64,000 bases of DNA from Narthecium ossifragum (Eukaryota; Streptophyta; Magnoliopsida; Dioscoreales; Nartheciaceae), in the NCBI GenBank assembly GCA_963920575.1, contig OY986966.1, positions 2,624,130 to 2,688,129 of the forward strand, read 5' to 3'. This document shows positions 1 through 14,654 of this stretch, piece by piece. The translations under genes and the position numbers were made by a program. Position 1 is the stretch's first letter. Every line of letters starts with the position of its first letter. Below the pieces are notes generated by a model. That model did not search any database, was not told the DNA's origin, and saw nothing but the letters and a program-made list of their open reading frames with translations.

Positions 1-34
1 CTTGGATTCCGATCGTCGTCGGATCGATTCGGCA

Positions 35-3000
35 ATGAGCGGTGGCTGTTTTAGACGAATGATTGGGTTTCTATCGGATTCTTCTTTGCCGGTGGGAAGC
101 AGACCCAGTAGAGATTTGGTACGATCAAGAACTCTTCTCCTCCTTTTTTTGGGCTTTGGTTTTATTTAGCATGTTAGCTAGCGTTTATATTGCAACAAGG
201 ACTCATTGCAAGGAGGGTATCTCATGCTATAGGGTTTTGTGAGACCTAATGACTTACTATAATTAGTTTATATGAAACCTGTTATCTTGTGATTGGAGGA
301 GTTCATTGCTTTTTTTAATTATTTATTTTCCAGCGCTTAGAAGCATTTACACGTTATTCTTGGTGCATTTGGAAATGCTACTTCACTGTAATTTATAAAG
401 CATCAAGAAACATTGTCAAAACGATGAACTTTTAAGAGCAAATGTGTATTTCTTTCTTTGAAGAAGAACTTAGGCAAATTCTCTTTTCGGGAAGAACTTT
501 TGTTATTATGCTTCAAAGGTTGCAACTCTTTTAGGGATATTCACTCAAAGGGCATGCACTATTCTCGACATCTTCTGGTGGGATGACAGCAGCAAAGCCA
601 GTTGGTGAATCCGTGAAGCAAACCCAAGAAGACATAACCAAGAAGGTATCTGCTGATGAGCGAATTGCAGACGTGAAGATCCTCCACGCCCTTGCAAAAT
701 ATTTGTGGCTGAGAGAGAATCCTGAATTTAATTGGAGGGTGTTCCTGGCTCTGGCTCTCCTTGTTAGTGCAAAGGTGAGAACCATGCTATGCCTGGTTAT
801 ATTGGAAGCGTGTTTTTGCTGTGCACTTGATTTTTCAGAACCTGAAGGTTAAAGTGGTCAACAGAATAGCTTGTCACAATTTCTAAAAGCTTGTAAAATT
901 GTTGGGAAGTTGTTTGATTTCCCTTGAATCACTATCTGGCAGTTCTGTCTGAACTATTGGACATGGTACAAATATTTTCCAGCAGGTATACACAAGTTGT
1001 TAGGACTTGTGTCGTCTTAATTAGATGCTGCTGATATTTGTTGTGTTGTATTCGTTCCTGCCTTTGCTTTCTATTGAAATGTTTATTTTGCAATTTTCTT
1101 TTATTTTTTATCCTATTTGTGATACTCTTGTACTTCTTCATTCTTTAACCTTTTATTTTGCTCCTACGATTGTGCTTTGCTTGTTCTTGATGGACCGTTC
1201 TTGTATCTTCGTTGCTGACTAGGATATGATTTTATTTCTGTGTGCTTATTAGCTGAAACTTATGTCCCCATTCTGTTCATCCAATTTTTGTGTCCAGAAC
1301 ATATAATGTCATCTGCTTCTTGATCTCATGTTTAATATTACATGCCAACTATTATACCTCATCTAGTAGACAATCGTGTTGTAGGAAATATATTGTCTAG
1401 TACTGTATTGATGGAGATTAATTGGTTTCCAAAACACACACACTCATGAAATTGCTCAAAATACCACTTCAGATTTCGAAGGATAGAAGAAAAATTGTCG
1501 TTGAACGTTGTATGGACTATGGAGCATTCTTATTGAATGTGCTTGTTGGTTTCTTGCCGTACGTGGTTTCAACTATTTTTAGTTCATTTAAGTTCCTTTG
1601 CTCAAAAGCGTTACTCATGCCCTTCTGCATATTAATGTGGCACTCCTTAAATTTATCCTTATTGCTATCATGAATCAATTACAATGCATTGCGACCATGA
1701 ACTTCGTGTTTGACACATTTTCATAGAAGAGAGGAAGCACTGGACTGTTGAGCTACATGGGGGGTTATGTGATATTTCTCTAGTCATGATGGTTTGCCTT
1801 TTTATCCTTATTAGGCATAAGTATTGTTTTGCTGACTATCTTTACGTTTTGGTCTATGGTCAAATATTAGGTCATAAATGTTCAAGTGCCTTTCTTGTTC
1901 AAGCTTGCTGTTGATTGGCTTGCAACACTTATTGGTTCTGGTAGCACATTGTCATCATTTACAGAGGCTAACGCTACCCTCCTGGCACTTTTTGGGAGTC
2001 CAGTAGCTGTTCTAATTGGATATGGCATAGCAAGGGCAGGATCATCAGCCTGCAATGGTATCCTGCTTTTTAACTCTCTGGATTTTGCTTAAATTGTATT
2101 GATAATTTGCTTTTTGTCTGATTTTTGTCACGTTTCTTATTTTCCTTATTTGTTATTTTTTTTATAGACTCTTTTAGCTTGTTGTATACTCAACCTTTGT
2201 GTCTGCTTATGATGCTCTTCACAGAATTACGCAATGCTGTATTTTCCAAGGTAGCATTGAGAGCTATTCGTACTGTTTCTAGGAAGGTACGTCTTTGTCA
2301 TCTCTGTTAATTTTGACAATTTTCAGGGCCAATTATGTCCTGGTTTCTGATTGCTACAGTGATAGCCTTCACATGCTCCAATCTTTTACGAACAGATTTT
2401 TCTCCTATATATGATGGGTCTCACCGATGTTCCAAATAATATATTATTTCGTATCTCGTAGCTTATAATTTTTAAACAAGAAAAGCCTAATAGCTTGAAC
2501 TTATTTGATCCATTGTAATGGCTTCTTGTGCCTGGCATATCTTGAGAATCCATGTAGGACCTTGTTTTTATGTCAGATACCTCCAGTCAGATACTCTTGC
2601 CTGCACACTTTGTACTTTCTTTTGAGATGATCCAATTGTTTTAAAGTTTTTCTGCTTTCAGATTTTTTTTGTCACAAAGCAAATCAAACAATATGTTGAG
2701 AAGGTAACTCTGCAACTAGAATTGTATACTATCATTGTGAAGATGTTACATGATTCTCTTAGTTTTTGCGGCTTTAAAGTTACTACTTTTGCAAGTTATA
2801 TGTGCATAAACCAATGAATTGGGTCAAATTTGATGGTGTAAGACCATATAAAGTATAAGTTAGTTTCTTCTGGAACAAATCATATCTGGCGTTTTACACA
2901 ATAAACAGCTCTATTACACATGTTGAGTTTGTTTTTTGACAATATGATTGTTAATATAGACGTTCTGTTCAATCATATTTTATTAAAAAATCTTCCTGTT

Positions 3001-6000
3001 CTATTAATATATTAATAAAGTAACTAATTACACATCAACAATTAGATGCTGCTTTTCTGCTGCTTAAGACTATTAATTGAAGTGGCAATAACTTTTCCAG
3101 GTGTTCTCACATTTACTTGATCTCGACCTTTCTTTCCACTTAAGGTATTGTTTGAGCAGAGCATCCCACTTAATCATGTTCTCTTACAAGTTACATGATA
3201 CTATCAACTTTATATTTTATATAGTGGCCATTTTTTTAACTGTTAAACGTTTAGATCTTATTTTTAGCCGTATTGTGTTTGCAAGGAAAGAATTTATTCT
3301 TGTTCTAGGAAAGTGTGATGTTTTTCTCTGATTTTGCTTTCCTTTATTTTAAAAGAAAACTCTCAATAAGTTGGTTTCAAAGTAAATAATGCAGTGTTAA
3401 CCAACCCTGTAGAAGCTCAGAGAATGAGATGTATTATTGTCTAAACCAGAGCAAGATTTATATGATCTACTATGAGACAAAATAATTCTATACAATCACA
3501 CATATTTTAGTTTTAAGTAGTTAATGACATAGTCGCTGAGCCCATCAACTTTAGGCACAGATTAGCTGAAGTCAACCAACCATGAGGATTACTTTTGCCT
3601 TACCGAGTACATGCTATAGTACTCTCATTATGTATACACACGAAATTTTTTTCAAGGCACTCATGACATCTTGCCTTTACTTTTATGAGGAGGAGCTTGT
3701 ATCTTAACTAATCCTGTGTCATATTTCCAGCCGACAAACTGGCGCTCTGAATCGCGCAATTGATCGAGGTAGCCGCGCGATAAACTTTATTCTTTCATCA
3801 ATGGTTTTTAATGTTGTACCCACCATCTTAGAGGTATGATGAACTGGCTGTTTGTTGTTGACTTACTAGATTGCTGAAAGACATTTTCTACATAAGCAGA
3901 CATGGGTCCTTGAGAACCATATTTTCCTTTTAACTTTTCTACCTGCATATATTTACAGTGTTGAGGACTGCCTGTAAGCACACTTTCTGGATTTAAATCT
4001 TTGGAAAATTTTGTGGTACATCACCAAATTAGGTTTAAGATACGTCACTCATTTGTTTTCTCTGTCTCTTATATTTCCAGATCGCTATGGTGTCAGGAAT
4101 TCTTGCTTATAATTTTGGAGCTACTTTTGCGTGGATAACTTCAGTTGCTGTTGCCACATATGTTGCTTTCACTCTCATAGTAACACAGGTAAGATATCAG
4201 AATGTTTGTACATCAAAGGACTATTTGTTCATAGTTTTTTTCCATGCTTGTATTTTTCTATCCTCATGCATTAAGATTTGAGTAGTTGACTCTGGAACAT
4301 TTAGATTGTTTTTTGAAGTTGATTTCTTATTTAGCTATTTTGTTATGCCAGTGGAGGACAAAGTTCAGGCAAGCAATGAATAAAGCCGATAATGAAGCCA
4401 GTTCAAAAGCTATTGACTCGCTTTTAAACTACGAGGTTAGCATCTAGGAGCATAGCTTTACAACTATACTTGTTTTTCTTTTTTCCCCTTCTAGTAGAAC
4501 CAACTATTTGATTTCTCTGTTACTGATGTCCAGACAGTCAAGTTATTCAACAACGAGTCATTTGAAGTGATGAAATATGATGAATGCTTAAAGAGTAAGT
4601 CAGTGAGCACTCTACTTCTATGATCATTCCAGACTCCTATGATTGTGTAGATTATAATCTCTGTTAGGTATCTTTAGTGTAGTAATGGTTTTGATAATTT
4701 CTCTATGTTGCCGAATAGCAGTGAATCAGGGAAATTGAGACATGACAACCAAAAGGTTTTTGTATGCTGAATTGTAGAAAGCCAATTGAGTAAATGCAAA
4801 ACAGTAGAAATTATCTCAAAATTACCTGATTTTGACTGGTTTTGAGAACATAATTGTTGTGAGATGGTGTGATCCTGGAGCTTCACTCTCCCGAAAGGAC
4901 TGATTTCACTGCCTTTGGTAGAGCATGTATGAGCCTTGCAATTGGCTGGGTGTTGTTCATCCTTAGGCAAAATGGCTTATAGTAGGCTACGAGACTTTGA
5001 CGTTGTAGATTTTGACTGTGGAAAGGGAAGAGCCTGTTTGGTGTGAGAAAGGAGATTGAACAAAGGATGAAACCTTGTCCTCACTCCAAGACCTTGAATT
5101 TATCCATTGATTACTTAAATTAATTGAAACTCTGCATAACAGCCTACTTCTTCTATAAACCTCCATTATATTAAGAAGATAGAAAAGAAAACAATTGAGC
5201 AAAACTCACATTCTTTCCCTTTTTCTTCTATGGTTTCCTCAATTGTTTTGATTTTGTGATAGTTTCATTAGGTTCTTTATATTCTCTTGAGTCTTCCATT
5301 TTTTGTGATGAAACATCGCTTATTGATCCTTGATTGAGACACAGATATCTATTCTCATGGTGATGACCAAGACATGCTGTTTTGGACTCTAAAACTACTC
5401 ACCTAGTAGATTGTTGCCATTTGGTAGCTTATTATATCAAAATAGACCTGGAGCTAGGATTTTGCCTAGTGGCAACTTTATTAGAAGAACAAAACTAGCC
5501 AATGGCTGGAGAGTCCAACCAATATCCATTCAAAAACTCAACCAGTTGGTTCTTCAATTAACATCTTCAACATAGATATTTTGTGGTCATTGTAATTTAA
5601 CATTTTAGTCGTTGCTATGGCGATATGATTTGTCTCAGGTCAAGAACTTTAGTGACCATCTGCTCAGCATGCGTGCACCTAACATGCTGAGTGCATGCTA
5701 AATCAGATTATTCATTCTGTGATCAGATAACAATATGATGCATAAGGTCAAAAACTTTGATGGCGATCTGCTCAACATGCCTGCAATGAACATATCGAAA
5801 ATCTTATTGCTCATTAGCATTTGAATGTTGGCGTTTTCATGTTCATTCTGCACAATTTTCAATTGCGATCGGACAATACTTTTCGCTCTTCCATTCAATT
5901 ATTAGACATTGGGATAGAATGAAAAATGAAGTATGATGGTAATGATGGTCTTGGAAAGGCAGGATAAGATGCCACTACATGTGGACAAATGAGAAAGATC

Positions 6001-9000
6001 TCTTCTGTTTAAGTGTGAAAATAACCTTCATTTTCCCGCACTTTATGTTAAAGGTAATTTTCTGATGCTTAACGTAGTATCAAGCAAATCATAAAGCACG
6101 AAGGCACATAGCCCCGTGGGTATTTTTTTTCAGGTGGGTTACTTTTAGCACTGCTTATTCGGCAGGCATGCGTAGTTTTTTTACTTGACTTTCTTGAAGT
6201 CATATATAGCACATGGAGTTTTTTGGTTGCAAGCTCCATGTGTGGTTTTAAAGCTGCATGTGCTGAAATTAAGAACTGATTATTGGATTTCAACTTGCTT
6301 ACTAGCTTCAACAGTCTTTAACACGTGGACAACCTTGCATGTTAACTCAATCGATGCATACTCTGAGATTTAGGGTCCTGTTGCTTTTTATTGTTAGGTT
6401 TCCTTTTAAGTTAGTTTTCACCATGCTTCTGTGACATTTCTATAAGACTATATTTTTTAATCTCTGGCCATCTTGCAGCTAGACAATGCTGTTGGATGCA
6501 TTTATCATTGTTTTGGCTTATACATGAAGGGTTTTCTGCTTCTCAGAATATGAGGATGCCGCAGTAAAAACTCAAACTAGCCTTGCTTATTTGAACTTTG
6601 GCCAAAATTTGATCTTCAGCACATCTTTATCAACGGCAATGATTCTATGTTCATATGGAATTATGAGTGGTGCAATGACAGTTGGCGATCTGGTCAGTTG
6701 CTCTGTTCAATCTTCCTTTACGTTTAATTTGTCGGTGTATTGGGTTACTACATGTCGACATCTGTCCTTTAAGAGGTATTTAGAAAGTAAAGGACCAAAT
6801 GGAATGATTTTCTTTTTTCTTTTTTGAATGCTGCAGCTTGGTCAAGTTGAACTTAATCTTTAAGGAATCCAATGTCTATGTTACTTCATCTATAAGGAGT
6901 ACCCAATAATTGTTATAGATGGCCCTATCCTAAGTTTTGCATGCCTTTGTGAGAATGCATTATAATTTGGTTTTGCTATATTGGTAGTAAGGGCTTGAAT
7001 ATTATTTTCCTAGAATTATTATCTGGTTAATAACTTTCCAAAACTTGTTGTCCTGATCCTAGATTTTTTTCTTTGAACTGCTCTCGGTTATGGTTAATAG
7101 ACTATCTTCGAGCTATCTCTGCCACTGAACTACAAGAATTAATATCTAGTTTATTACTTTCCAACTCGTTATCCTGATCCTAGAATTGTTTTTTGTTTTT
7201 GAACTGTTCAGGTTATGGTTAATGGACTTCTCTTTCAGTTATCTCTGCCACTGAACTTCCTTGGAAGTGTGTACCGTGAAACTAGGCAGAGTCTTATCGA
7301 TATGAAGTCAATGTTTCAATTGCTTGAGGTACTATTCATGTGCACTTTATCAAGTGCTTTACTGTTCCAGAATCTGCTGAGGTTGCTTCCGGTAACGCAG
7401 GCTAATAGGAAATCAGAAATCTTAGTTGAGTGTTTTCTGTAATATGGAGGAAGTTTTTTTGGTCTGTTACACCTAGCATTGTGTTAGCTCATGCTGAGCC
7501 TTAATTATATGCTTTCAGGCATATGTAATGTATTTAAGGGATAAAGAATTCAGCCCTTGCCTTCTGTAGGGTCTTATTTAGGTTGAAGGTTGATGACTTC
7601 TCTTGATGCATACAGACATAAATTCATACACACTTCTCTTGTTGCATACAATTTTGATTTTTTCCCCCGAAACTGGAACTTTAGGTCCCCATCTTGGTCG
7701 ATTATGCAAGCTAATCTTTGGCATGCTTGCTTTAGATTTGACCTTGATGTTTCCCATCATACTATACAAGTCCTTCATGAGGAGAAAACTACTGGAGTTT
7801 ACACCTTGTACCATATGTCTAATTCGTCTTCTTTATATTTACATATGGAGTTTGAATAGTATGATCTTGCAGATTATTTTACCTTCAGTAATTCTATTTG
7901 AGAATGTAGAGATGAGGAGCCCATTATGTCCTACGTAGTCATTTCTGTTCCTTGAATTTATCTGCTTTTCTGGTTTTAACCATTTTTTCAGGAGAGACCT
8001 GAAATCAGAGATGAGCCTGATGCGAAACCTCTACAATTAGCTGGAGGAACTATCGAATATGATAAAGTACATTTTGGGTAACAGTTTTTTTTCCTTCTCT
8101 CTTTTTTTAAAGTCACTGTCCAATTGCTTCTTTTTCATAGTTTGCTCCAAGTATACTGACTAACATGTGTGCATTAGGTAATCATTAGGTAAAGAATTTA
8201 GTAGGTGAAGAGAAAACCCCTGATCATATTCTATGTATACTCACTTGTTGTATGATATATTCTTATTTCTCCATGCATCATAATTTGTAGATTCTGTGTG
8301 TTGATACTTTTCTCATGGCGTCATGCTGGCAACACTCAAAAAATCTGCAGAAGGAAATCCTCACTGGGCAGAGCTCGGTAGAAGGTTTGAGTATAGGGGA
8401 GGGTCCTGTCCTAAAGTTTAATCGTAGTGTAAAGCATCATACTCTGAGACATCCTATTTTGTCGTGAGATGTTTTGAATGCAGAGTGTTAAGTCTCATGA
8501 AGTTGATATTGAAATGTGAAACCACCGATATTAAATTCTCTTAAATTTTATAACAATGTTTCCCTTATTTTTTCCCCTTTCTGGTCAAGATATTTATATT
8601 GGGCTGTACAAATCCACTAGTTTTTAGTTAGCTATGGAGTTTGATGCCTGTCATGTCATTCCAATATCTTTATCTTTAATTCCACATTCGTGGATGATGT
8701 TGTTTTGCCTTAAACAATTTCTTGTCTTAACGTAGATACTCAAAGGACCGAAAGATTCTTCATGGCGTATCGTTTGTTGTACCGGCTGAGAAAAGTGTGG
8801 CTATTGTTGGAACTAGTGGCAGTGGTAAGGTCCCTGGGATGTGATTTATATTGGTACTCTTAGCACATCACCTGTACAGTTTTGGAGTTCCTCAGGATAT
8901 TGACCTCCATTCTTTTGAATGATCTAACTTATGCACATTCGAGGATGGGCGACCTAGAGTAGTACGAGCAGGCTACTTTAATGCTTAAATGTAGTCATGT

Positions 9001-12000
9001 CCACAGTGGATGTTCCTGTATCTTCACCCTACACTAAAATGCTACATTACTAGATTTTCTTGCTTTTATGTCAATATAGTGTTTTCTTTGATGTAGCTCT
9101 TGTCTTGGCTAGCTAAGTTCATGCTTGAAATGGAGAAGCTTGTTTGTTAGAGAATAGTCATCACTATGCAACAAAACAGATCTGGATGCTCTTGACATAA
9201 TTATTCTTAATTGGTGGTCATGAACAGTTTATACATTATACCATTTTGATGTTCTTTATCATGGTTTCCTGCTTGTCAACTAGTGTTCATAAGTAAATGG
9301 GCTTCTAAGTACATGATTACAGTGTGATGTGGACACCAAGTTCAGTCGAGCCTACTTCCGCCGTTAAGGGAGGGTCCAATCTGGAGCCTTTGTATAGACT
9401 GATGATCTAGACCAGTAATATTCATGAAGTTTTTGTTTGGTTTTGAATGTTGTATTTGGGCTTGCCGAGTCTTTTCATTACTTGGTAGTCCATTTGGCCA
9501 GTTGGCTGAATCACTTTGTATGATGCTTTTGGGAGATGATGATTGGTTGGAAAAATATTTCTCCTCCTCCTTTGGTGTTGATGCCTTAGGAACCCTAGGT
9601 GGTGATTCCTCAGTTTTCGCTGGTTATTATTGAATTCATACATCATCACAGTCTCTGTTGGGTGCCTTGCGTGTCTATGTTTTGATTATGTCTAAACAAA
9701 CACTGACACACTCACATTTGTATCTGTATGTTGTTATGTGTACACACAGTAGATGTTCATCTAGTAGGGTGTCTCGTACTCTTGGTGACTGGCTGCTACC
9801 CAAGCGCTAAGTGAAGCCTTTTCCACCTGCCTTGTTTGTAACACACTAAAACTTTGTGCTACACCAAGAGCCTGGAGAAGAATAACAGGTTGAATGACTT
9901 TTGGCTCTGCTACTTAGAGCCACCCCTACCTTTGTGTACGGTTTAATCACTAAATGAGCCGCAAAGGCAGTGGTTTCGGTGTTCTTGAGCTGATGTATAC
10001 TTAATTTTGCTGTTTCTATGGTAGCCAAGTAGTGTTCCCCACAAGCCTTGCTTGCTTGTTTTAGCATATCATTGTTATACTCTTATTGCGTTAAATATAT
10101 CGATTATTTCAGTTTAATATTGCTTCCATTTCCTTGTTTTATCTTGAAATTTGGAAAATGTATTTGCTTAACCTTTATTTAGCATATTCTTGAATCAGCG
10201 ATTGATTGCTTCCAAGGTTGTTTTGAAAGCGTCTTTAATTCCTTGCTTTATATATGTTTGTGTTCTTTGCGCTGCTCCTATCTGCTAATGTTATTTCCTA
10301 TCATGAAAATGTTGCCAGTTTCAGTGAGTTGCAATTTTTCTTTATCTGATTCCCAACTATAAAGTAGAAATAATAGGTGTTGTAGAGTCAATCCTTTATG
10401 TCCAAAGTTATTCTCTGGATTGTTGATTTAGAATAATTTACTCAAACTTTGATGTTGACATACCTGTGCAGGTAAGTCAACTATTCTTCGGTTGCTCTAC
10501 AGATTTTTTGACTCTGATTCTGGCTCTGTAAGAATTCATTTTCTTCATATTCTATGTATGACAAAAAAATTCCTACATCCATTATTCTGCATATGCAAGA
10601 GGTGATTGCACTAATCAGGACATTTCATCTATTTTAGTTTATGAATACGGAGGAGTTATTTTATGCTTACCTTGGAATAAGCACCTCTTCCTGTATGTGA
10701 CCTGTTTTTCAAGTAACTAAGTAGGGTATTGCTTCAGTTGCCATGATCTCCTGGAGCATAATTCCTCTAGCCGTGTTTATGCTGTATAAGGATCAGAGCA
10801 TGTAAAACTGTATAAGAAATCAATTCAGGTTAACACATCAAGCCTTCATCTGAGAAGGTGCCAACATAGCTATTTTATCAGCATATTAGGCAGTTGTGTA
10901 AGGCTGTATCCTTCATTGAGATGACTATACATGGTTATTCTTGTTCAGGCTGTTTATATGGTTGATGTAGTGTTGTACTTTGGGATTTCCTTTTGTGCTT
11001 TGTAAGCTGGAGGTTGTTGTATGGGTTCCAACGAGTTTAAAAATTTCCCTGGATTAGTCTTCTGTTTATGGTTGATGGTCTCAGGCATTATCAATCAGTT
11101 TAATAAATTGTTTGCTACCTGTGGTCACTTCTTTATTCTGCTTATGGGAATCACATATTTCTCACAGATACGAATTGATGGACAAGACATACGTCATTTG
11201 ACATTAGAAAGTCTTCGCAAGCATATTGGTGTAGTGCCACAAGATACTGTAAGTCTTGCATAGTTAGTTGCTCATATTTCTGTAGTTTGTTTGCCATGCA
11301 TTTTCTGATGGTTTCCTTGAAAACCTTTTATAAGAGTTATTGCCGACATGTTGCTTGTATGCACACTATTGGCAGTAGCATGGAGTCAGACTATCATGTT
11401 CAAATGTGTCATTCTTTGCTTTATGTTGTCTCTGCTCCCTTACATCATCAACATTTTTAAAACACTCCCAACACCTTTACCAGTATGCATCTCCCGCACC
11501 ATGTTGTGTTTATTTGTTGAACTTGTCGCTAAACAACTTATTGAAAGTCCTTGTTTGAACAACTTCTGGAGCAGGTACTTTTCAATGATACAATATTCCA
11601 TAACATACATTATGGGCGGTTATCAGCAACAGAAGAAGAGGTTGGCATATTGGTGTTGTTACAAGTTGTATACTGTTTTTAGGAATAAAGTTGAGTATCC
11701 TTTCATTTATTTTGTTGCTCTTCTTAGGTGTTTGATGCTGCTCGACGTGCAGCTATTCATGATACCATAATGGGTTTCCCAGAGAAGTATTCAACCATTG
11801 TTGGAGAGAGAGGACTTAAGGTGAGTTATGGCTGTATTCGACTTATGATAATGTAGCATGCTTTACTTAATAGTCCATACCTCTGATTTTCAGTGCTTAG
11901 AGGCAATATACGAAGTTCTGTGCATATTGCATTTATAAATCTGTTCATGACTTGTGATCAAACAGTTAAGTGGCGGAGAAAAGCAACGTGTATCACTAGC

Positions 12001-13398
12001 TCGTGTATTCTTGAAGGCACCTGCTATTCTGTGAGTATTTGATTTTGATAACACTTGCATTATTTTTCTTTTGCATTTCTTAAGTAGTGGTGAAACCTAG
12101 TTCATTAGTTGACTAATAATGATATTCAGACCAATTTTCCCAATGGTAATTGATATGATAAAAAGGTTCTGAAAGCTAGTTAAAGAAGAACGTGCCTTTC
12201 TGAATTAGTAACATAAAATACTCTGATCATACAAAAAACCAGCAAAACTGGTTAATGCATGTTTGTGGTGTTTTATCCAAGGTCAAATCCTTTTAAAATG
12301 CCCCAGATCCTTAAAGACGAGACTTTCAGGGATTCTTACTCTTTGGGTCACCAAACTATTTAAATTTTTAGTCACGTTCTTCTTTTTCTAATTTTTTGCC
12401 GCGGCTGTGTTGTATCTTCCAAGTTATTAGCTGAAATCAAGGATCTCATATATTCAATAATAACATGACAACATGCTTTGAGAGTTACCATGAACATGGA
12501 GCAAGTGATTTCAACGGATTTGGCTCATTGAAGACAGTTTTGCAACTTGAAACATTTTGAACTAGTGTAAAATTTCCACAGTTGGTTGAGTGGAACCTTG
12601 CCATTGCTCTTGAAGAACATGGTGTTTTTTTCTGAAATCATTATAAACCAGTGGTTTCTGAGGTGCTAGGTCATGTGATGAGGCTACCAGCGCTCTTGAT
12701 AGCACAACTGAAGCTGAAATATTGAATGCATTGAAGTCTACAGCGAAGAATCGGACTTCATTATTCATTGCTCATCGGCTTACAACGGCAATGCAGTGTG
12801 ATGAGGTAAATATTACTTAAACTGATGCCAAACCATGCATTTCCTTCTGTAAAAATAGCAAGGCCCTTAAATGGATTGTAATTTTCACAGAACCGCCGTA
12901 TTAGTATTCTATTGGGTGACTATTTATCGTGTGACAACCAGGTAGAAGTCAGTAGCACTTTACTTTAGACATGCAGAATGTTGGAATCTTGATGGTAGCA
13001 ACTAATGAAAGAACTATAACATCTATGGCATGGAAAAGCAAGCACGGTTTACGGCCGTGGTTGCAGGCTATGTAAGGTATTTGTTCCCTAAGTTAGGGTG
13101 AAATAATCAGAAAAACAAAAGAAGAAAAAAATCCATTTCATTTGGTGCTCATGTCTGGACACTTAACAGGAAAAGGTCCCATACATTGCTGTTATCCCAA
13201 TGTTTCCAGTAAAAGCTTTGCTAATCATTATGAGATATCTCACTTCAATCATGCTTTCAGATTATTGTGCTTGAGAATGGAAGTGTAGTTGAGCAAGGGC
13301 CACATGATGTCCTCTTGTCGAGAGGAGGAAGATACGCGCAGCTCTGGGCTCAACAGAACGAGGACTCTAAAGATGCTGCTGTTAAAGTGAAAGCTTGA
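35..13398 (+). CDS. ABCB25: Mitochondrial ABC transporter, ATM3/ABCB25 type (20 exons)
   Basis: Exons: 35-118, 535-774, 1871-2057, 2225-2286, 3101-3144, 3731-3833, 4081-4188, 4352-4435, 4534-4594, 6547-6692, 7212-7328, 7992-8077, 8736-8824, 10472-10527, 11168-11248, 11575-11640, 11728-11820, 11966-12030, 12670-12805, 13261-13398. All junctions are GT-AG and phases join without a break, giving 681 residues (Arabidopsis ATM3 is slightly longer). After a short N-terminal presequence comes the six-helix membrane domain, then the nucleotide-binding domain: Walker A GTSGSGKST (about 466-474), Q-loop Q514, signature LSGGEKQR (about 570-577), Walker B with DEATSALD (about 594-601), H-loop H626. By family knowledge it is a half-transporter that dimerises in the inner mitochondrial membrane and exports a glutathione-linked sulfur compound for cytosolic Fe-S and molybdenum-cofactor assembly. 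No in-frame stop lies between position 1 and the chosen ATG, so a more upstream start outside the window is possible. Confidence 0.9.
7012..7255 (+). repeat. Tandem duplication of the intron 10/exon 11 junction of ABCB25
   Basis: Two adjacent copies of about 120 bp, 7012-7131 and 7135-7255. The second holds the working acceptor (AG at 7210-7211) and the first 44 bases of exon 11. The first copy has CG (7085-7086) where the acceptor AG should be, and its exon-like part is shifted and runs into a stop. Copy 1 is therefore a dead pseudo-exon inside the intron. Confidence 0.75.
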
Positions 13399-14654
13399 GA
13401 TTCCCAATCCAAACAATACCAAAATGTATACAAGCCAAAAAGACAAGTTGCAGTTTATTGAACCAATCCCAGTGTAAACATTGACCAGTGTGGTGGGTTC
13501 TCAGTCCACCGAACAAAGGTGCAAACATCTCTTCTCGGTTACAGCAGGTATACTCTGGTCAGCATACTACAAAAAGAAGAAAGAAAGAAAAAAAGAACAA
13601 ATCAAATGCAAACATAAACAAATTTTTTGGTTTCATTATATGAATACTGCACTCGGTGATTTTATGGAAAAAGGTCTTGCTATTTCTTCACGTGTGCAGT
13701 ATTACTTGTCTCTACCGATAAAAGAGGGCTGGAAAGACTTCTCTTGGTCTCCGTCGTCGATTCAAAATTTGACGGTTGATTTTACTGTACCGATTTGTTG
13801 TTTGTTTGTCCGTTTATCACTCATCTTGCTCAAATCAAACGGTTTTGAAAGAGTATATACCTTTTCGAACGGTTTATCGTTTCGTGACCACGTAATGCTG
13901 TTGGACGCTTGGGTTAAAATCAAACGGTTTTGAAAGATTAGGCGTCATTTTGAACGGTTTTAAACTATAGGTCCAATGAATATTTTTCGATTCTAAAATA
14001 TAATTTACCTATATAGAATGTTCAAATTGTGGCTCACGGTTTGATGTAATCAATACTTGAGCACTTATAATCGACTTAACCAATACATCGATGAATATAT
14101 GAATGTACTCCTATGATATCTATTTGGATCGTCCTATCTACACTGCTCTAACTACTAAGGACATTGTTATTGTTAAATGCATCGCAAGTAGATTTGAAAT
14201 ATTATCTAAATGGTACGCACATCATTATCTTTTTTCCAATCTTTCCTTAGTTACCATTGACTAACCCTAATGTACACTGCGGTGATCTCGAATCAAAGTA
14301 CGTCGATTTTTAAAAGTCAAAATTTGCCCAGGTTTTGCAGCTTAAAAAACCCAAACATTAAACAAAAGTTTAGCTTTTATACTTGTAATACAAAAAGTCA
14401 CGTTTTGCGTAAACAATCGGTTTTTTAAATCCTAAATATTAGCCACACGTTCGGTATTTTAAATCCGATCGTAGCCTAGTTTTTCGGATTTAAAAACCCA
14501 AACTTATCCTGTACTAAGTTAATAAACATCCATTCTTTGGCAGTTCACTCTATGAGGTCTAAGTAGACATCTACATTTCTTTGTGCTAGTATTCCTTTTT
14601 CTTTTTCAACCCTTAGTATCCATCACATACTAATTAATCCTAGAAGATTTGAGG
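13399..14654. other. 3' flank of ABCB25 and gene-free spacer
   Basis: AT-rich. It holds the presumed 3' untranslated region and a stretch (about 13830-13970) with three copies of an AACGGTTTT-type motif. I see no gene in it. Confidence 0.5.

Noticed and set aside
13481..13933. 150-codon plus frame after ABCB25
   Set aside because: Overlaps the 3' flank, lysine-rich low complexity, no homology recognised.
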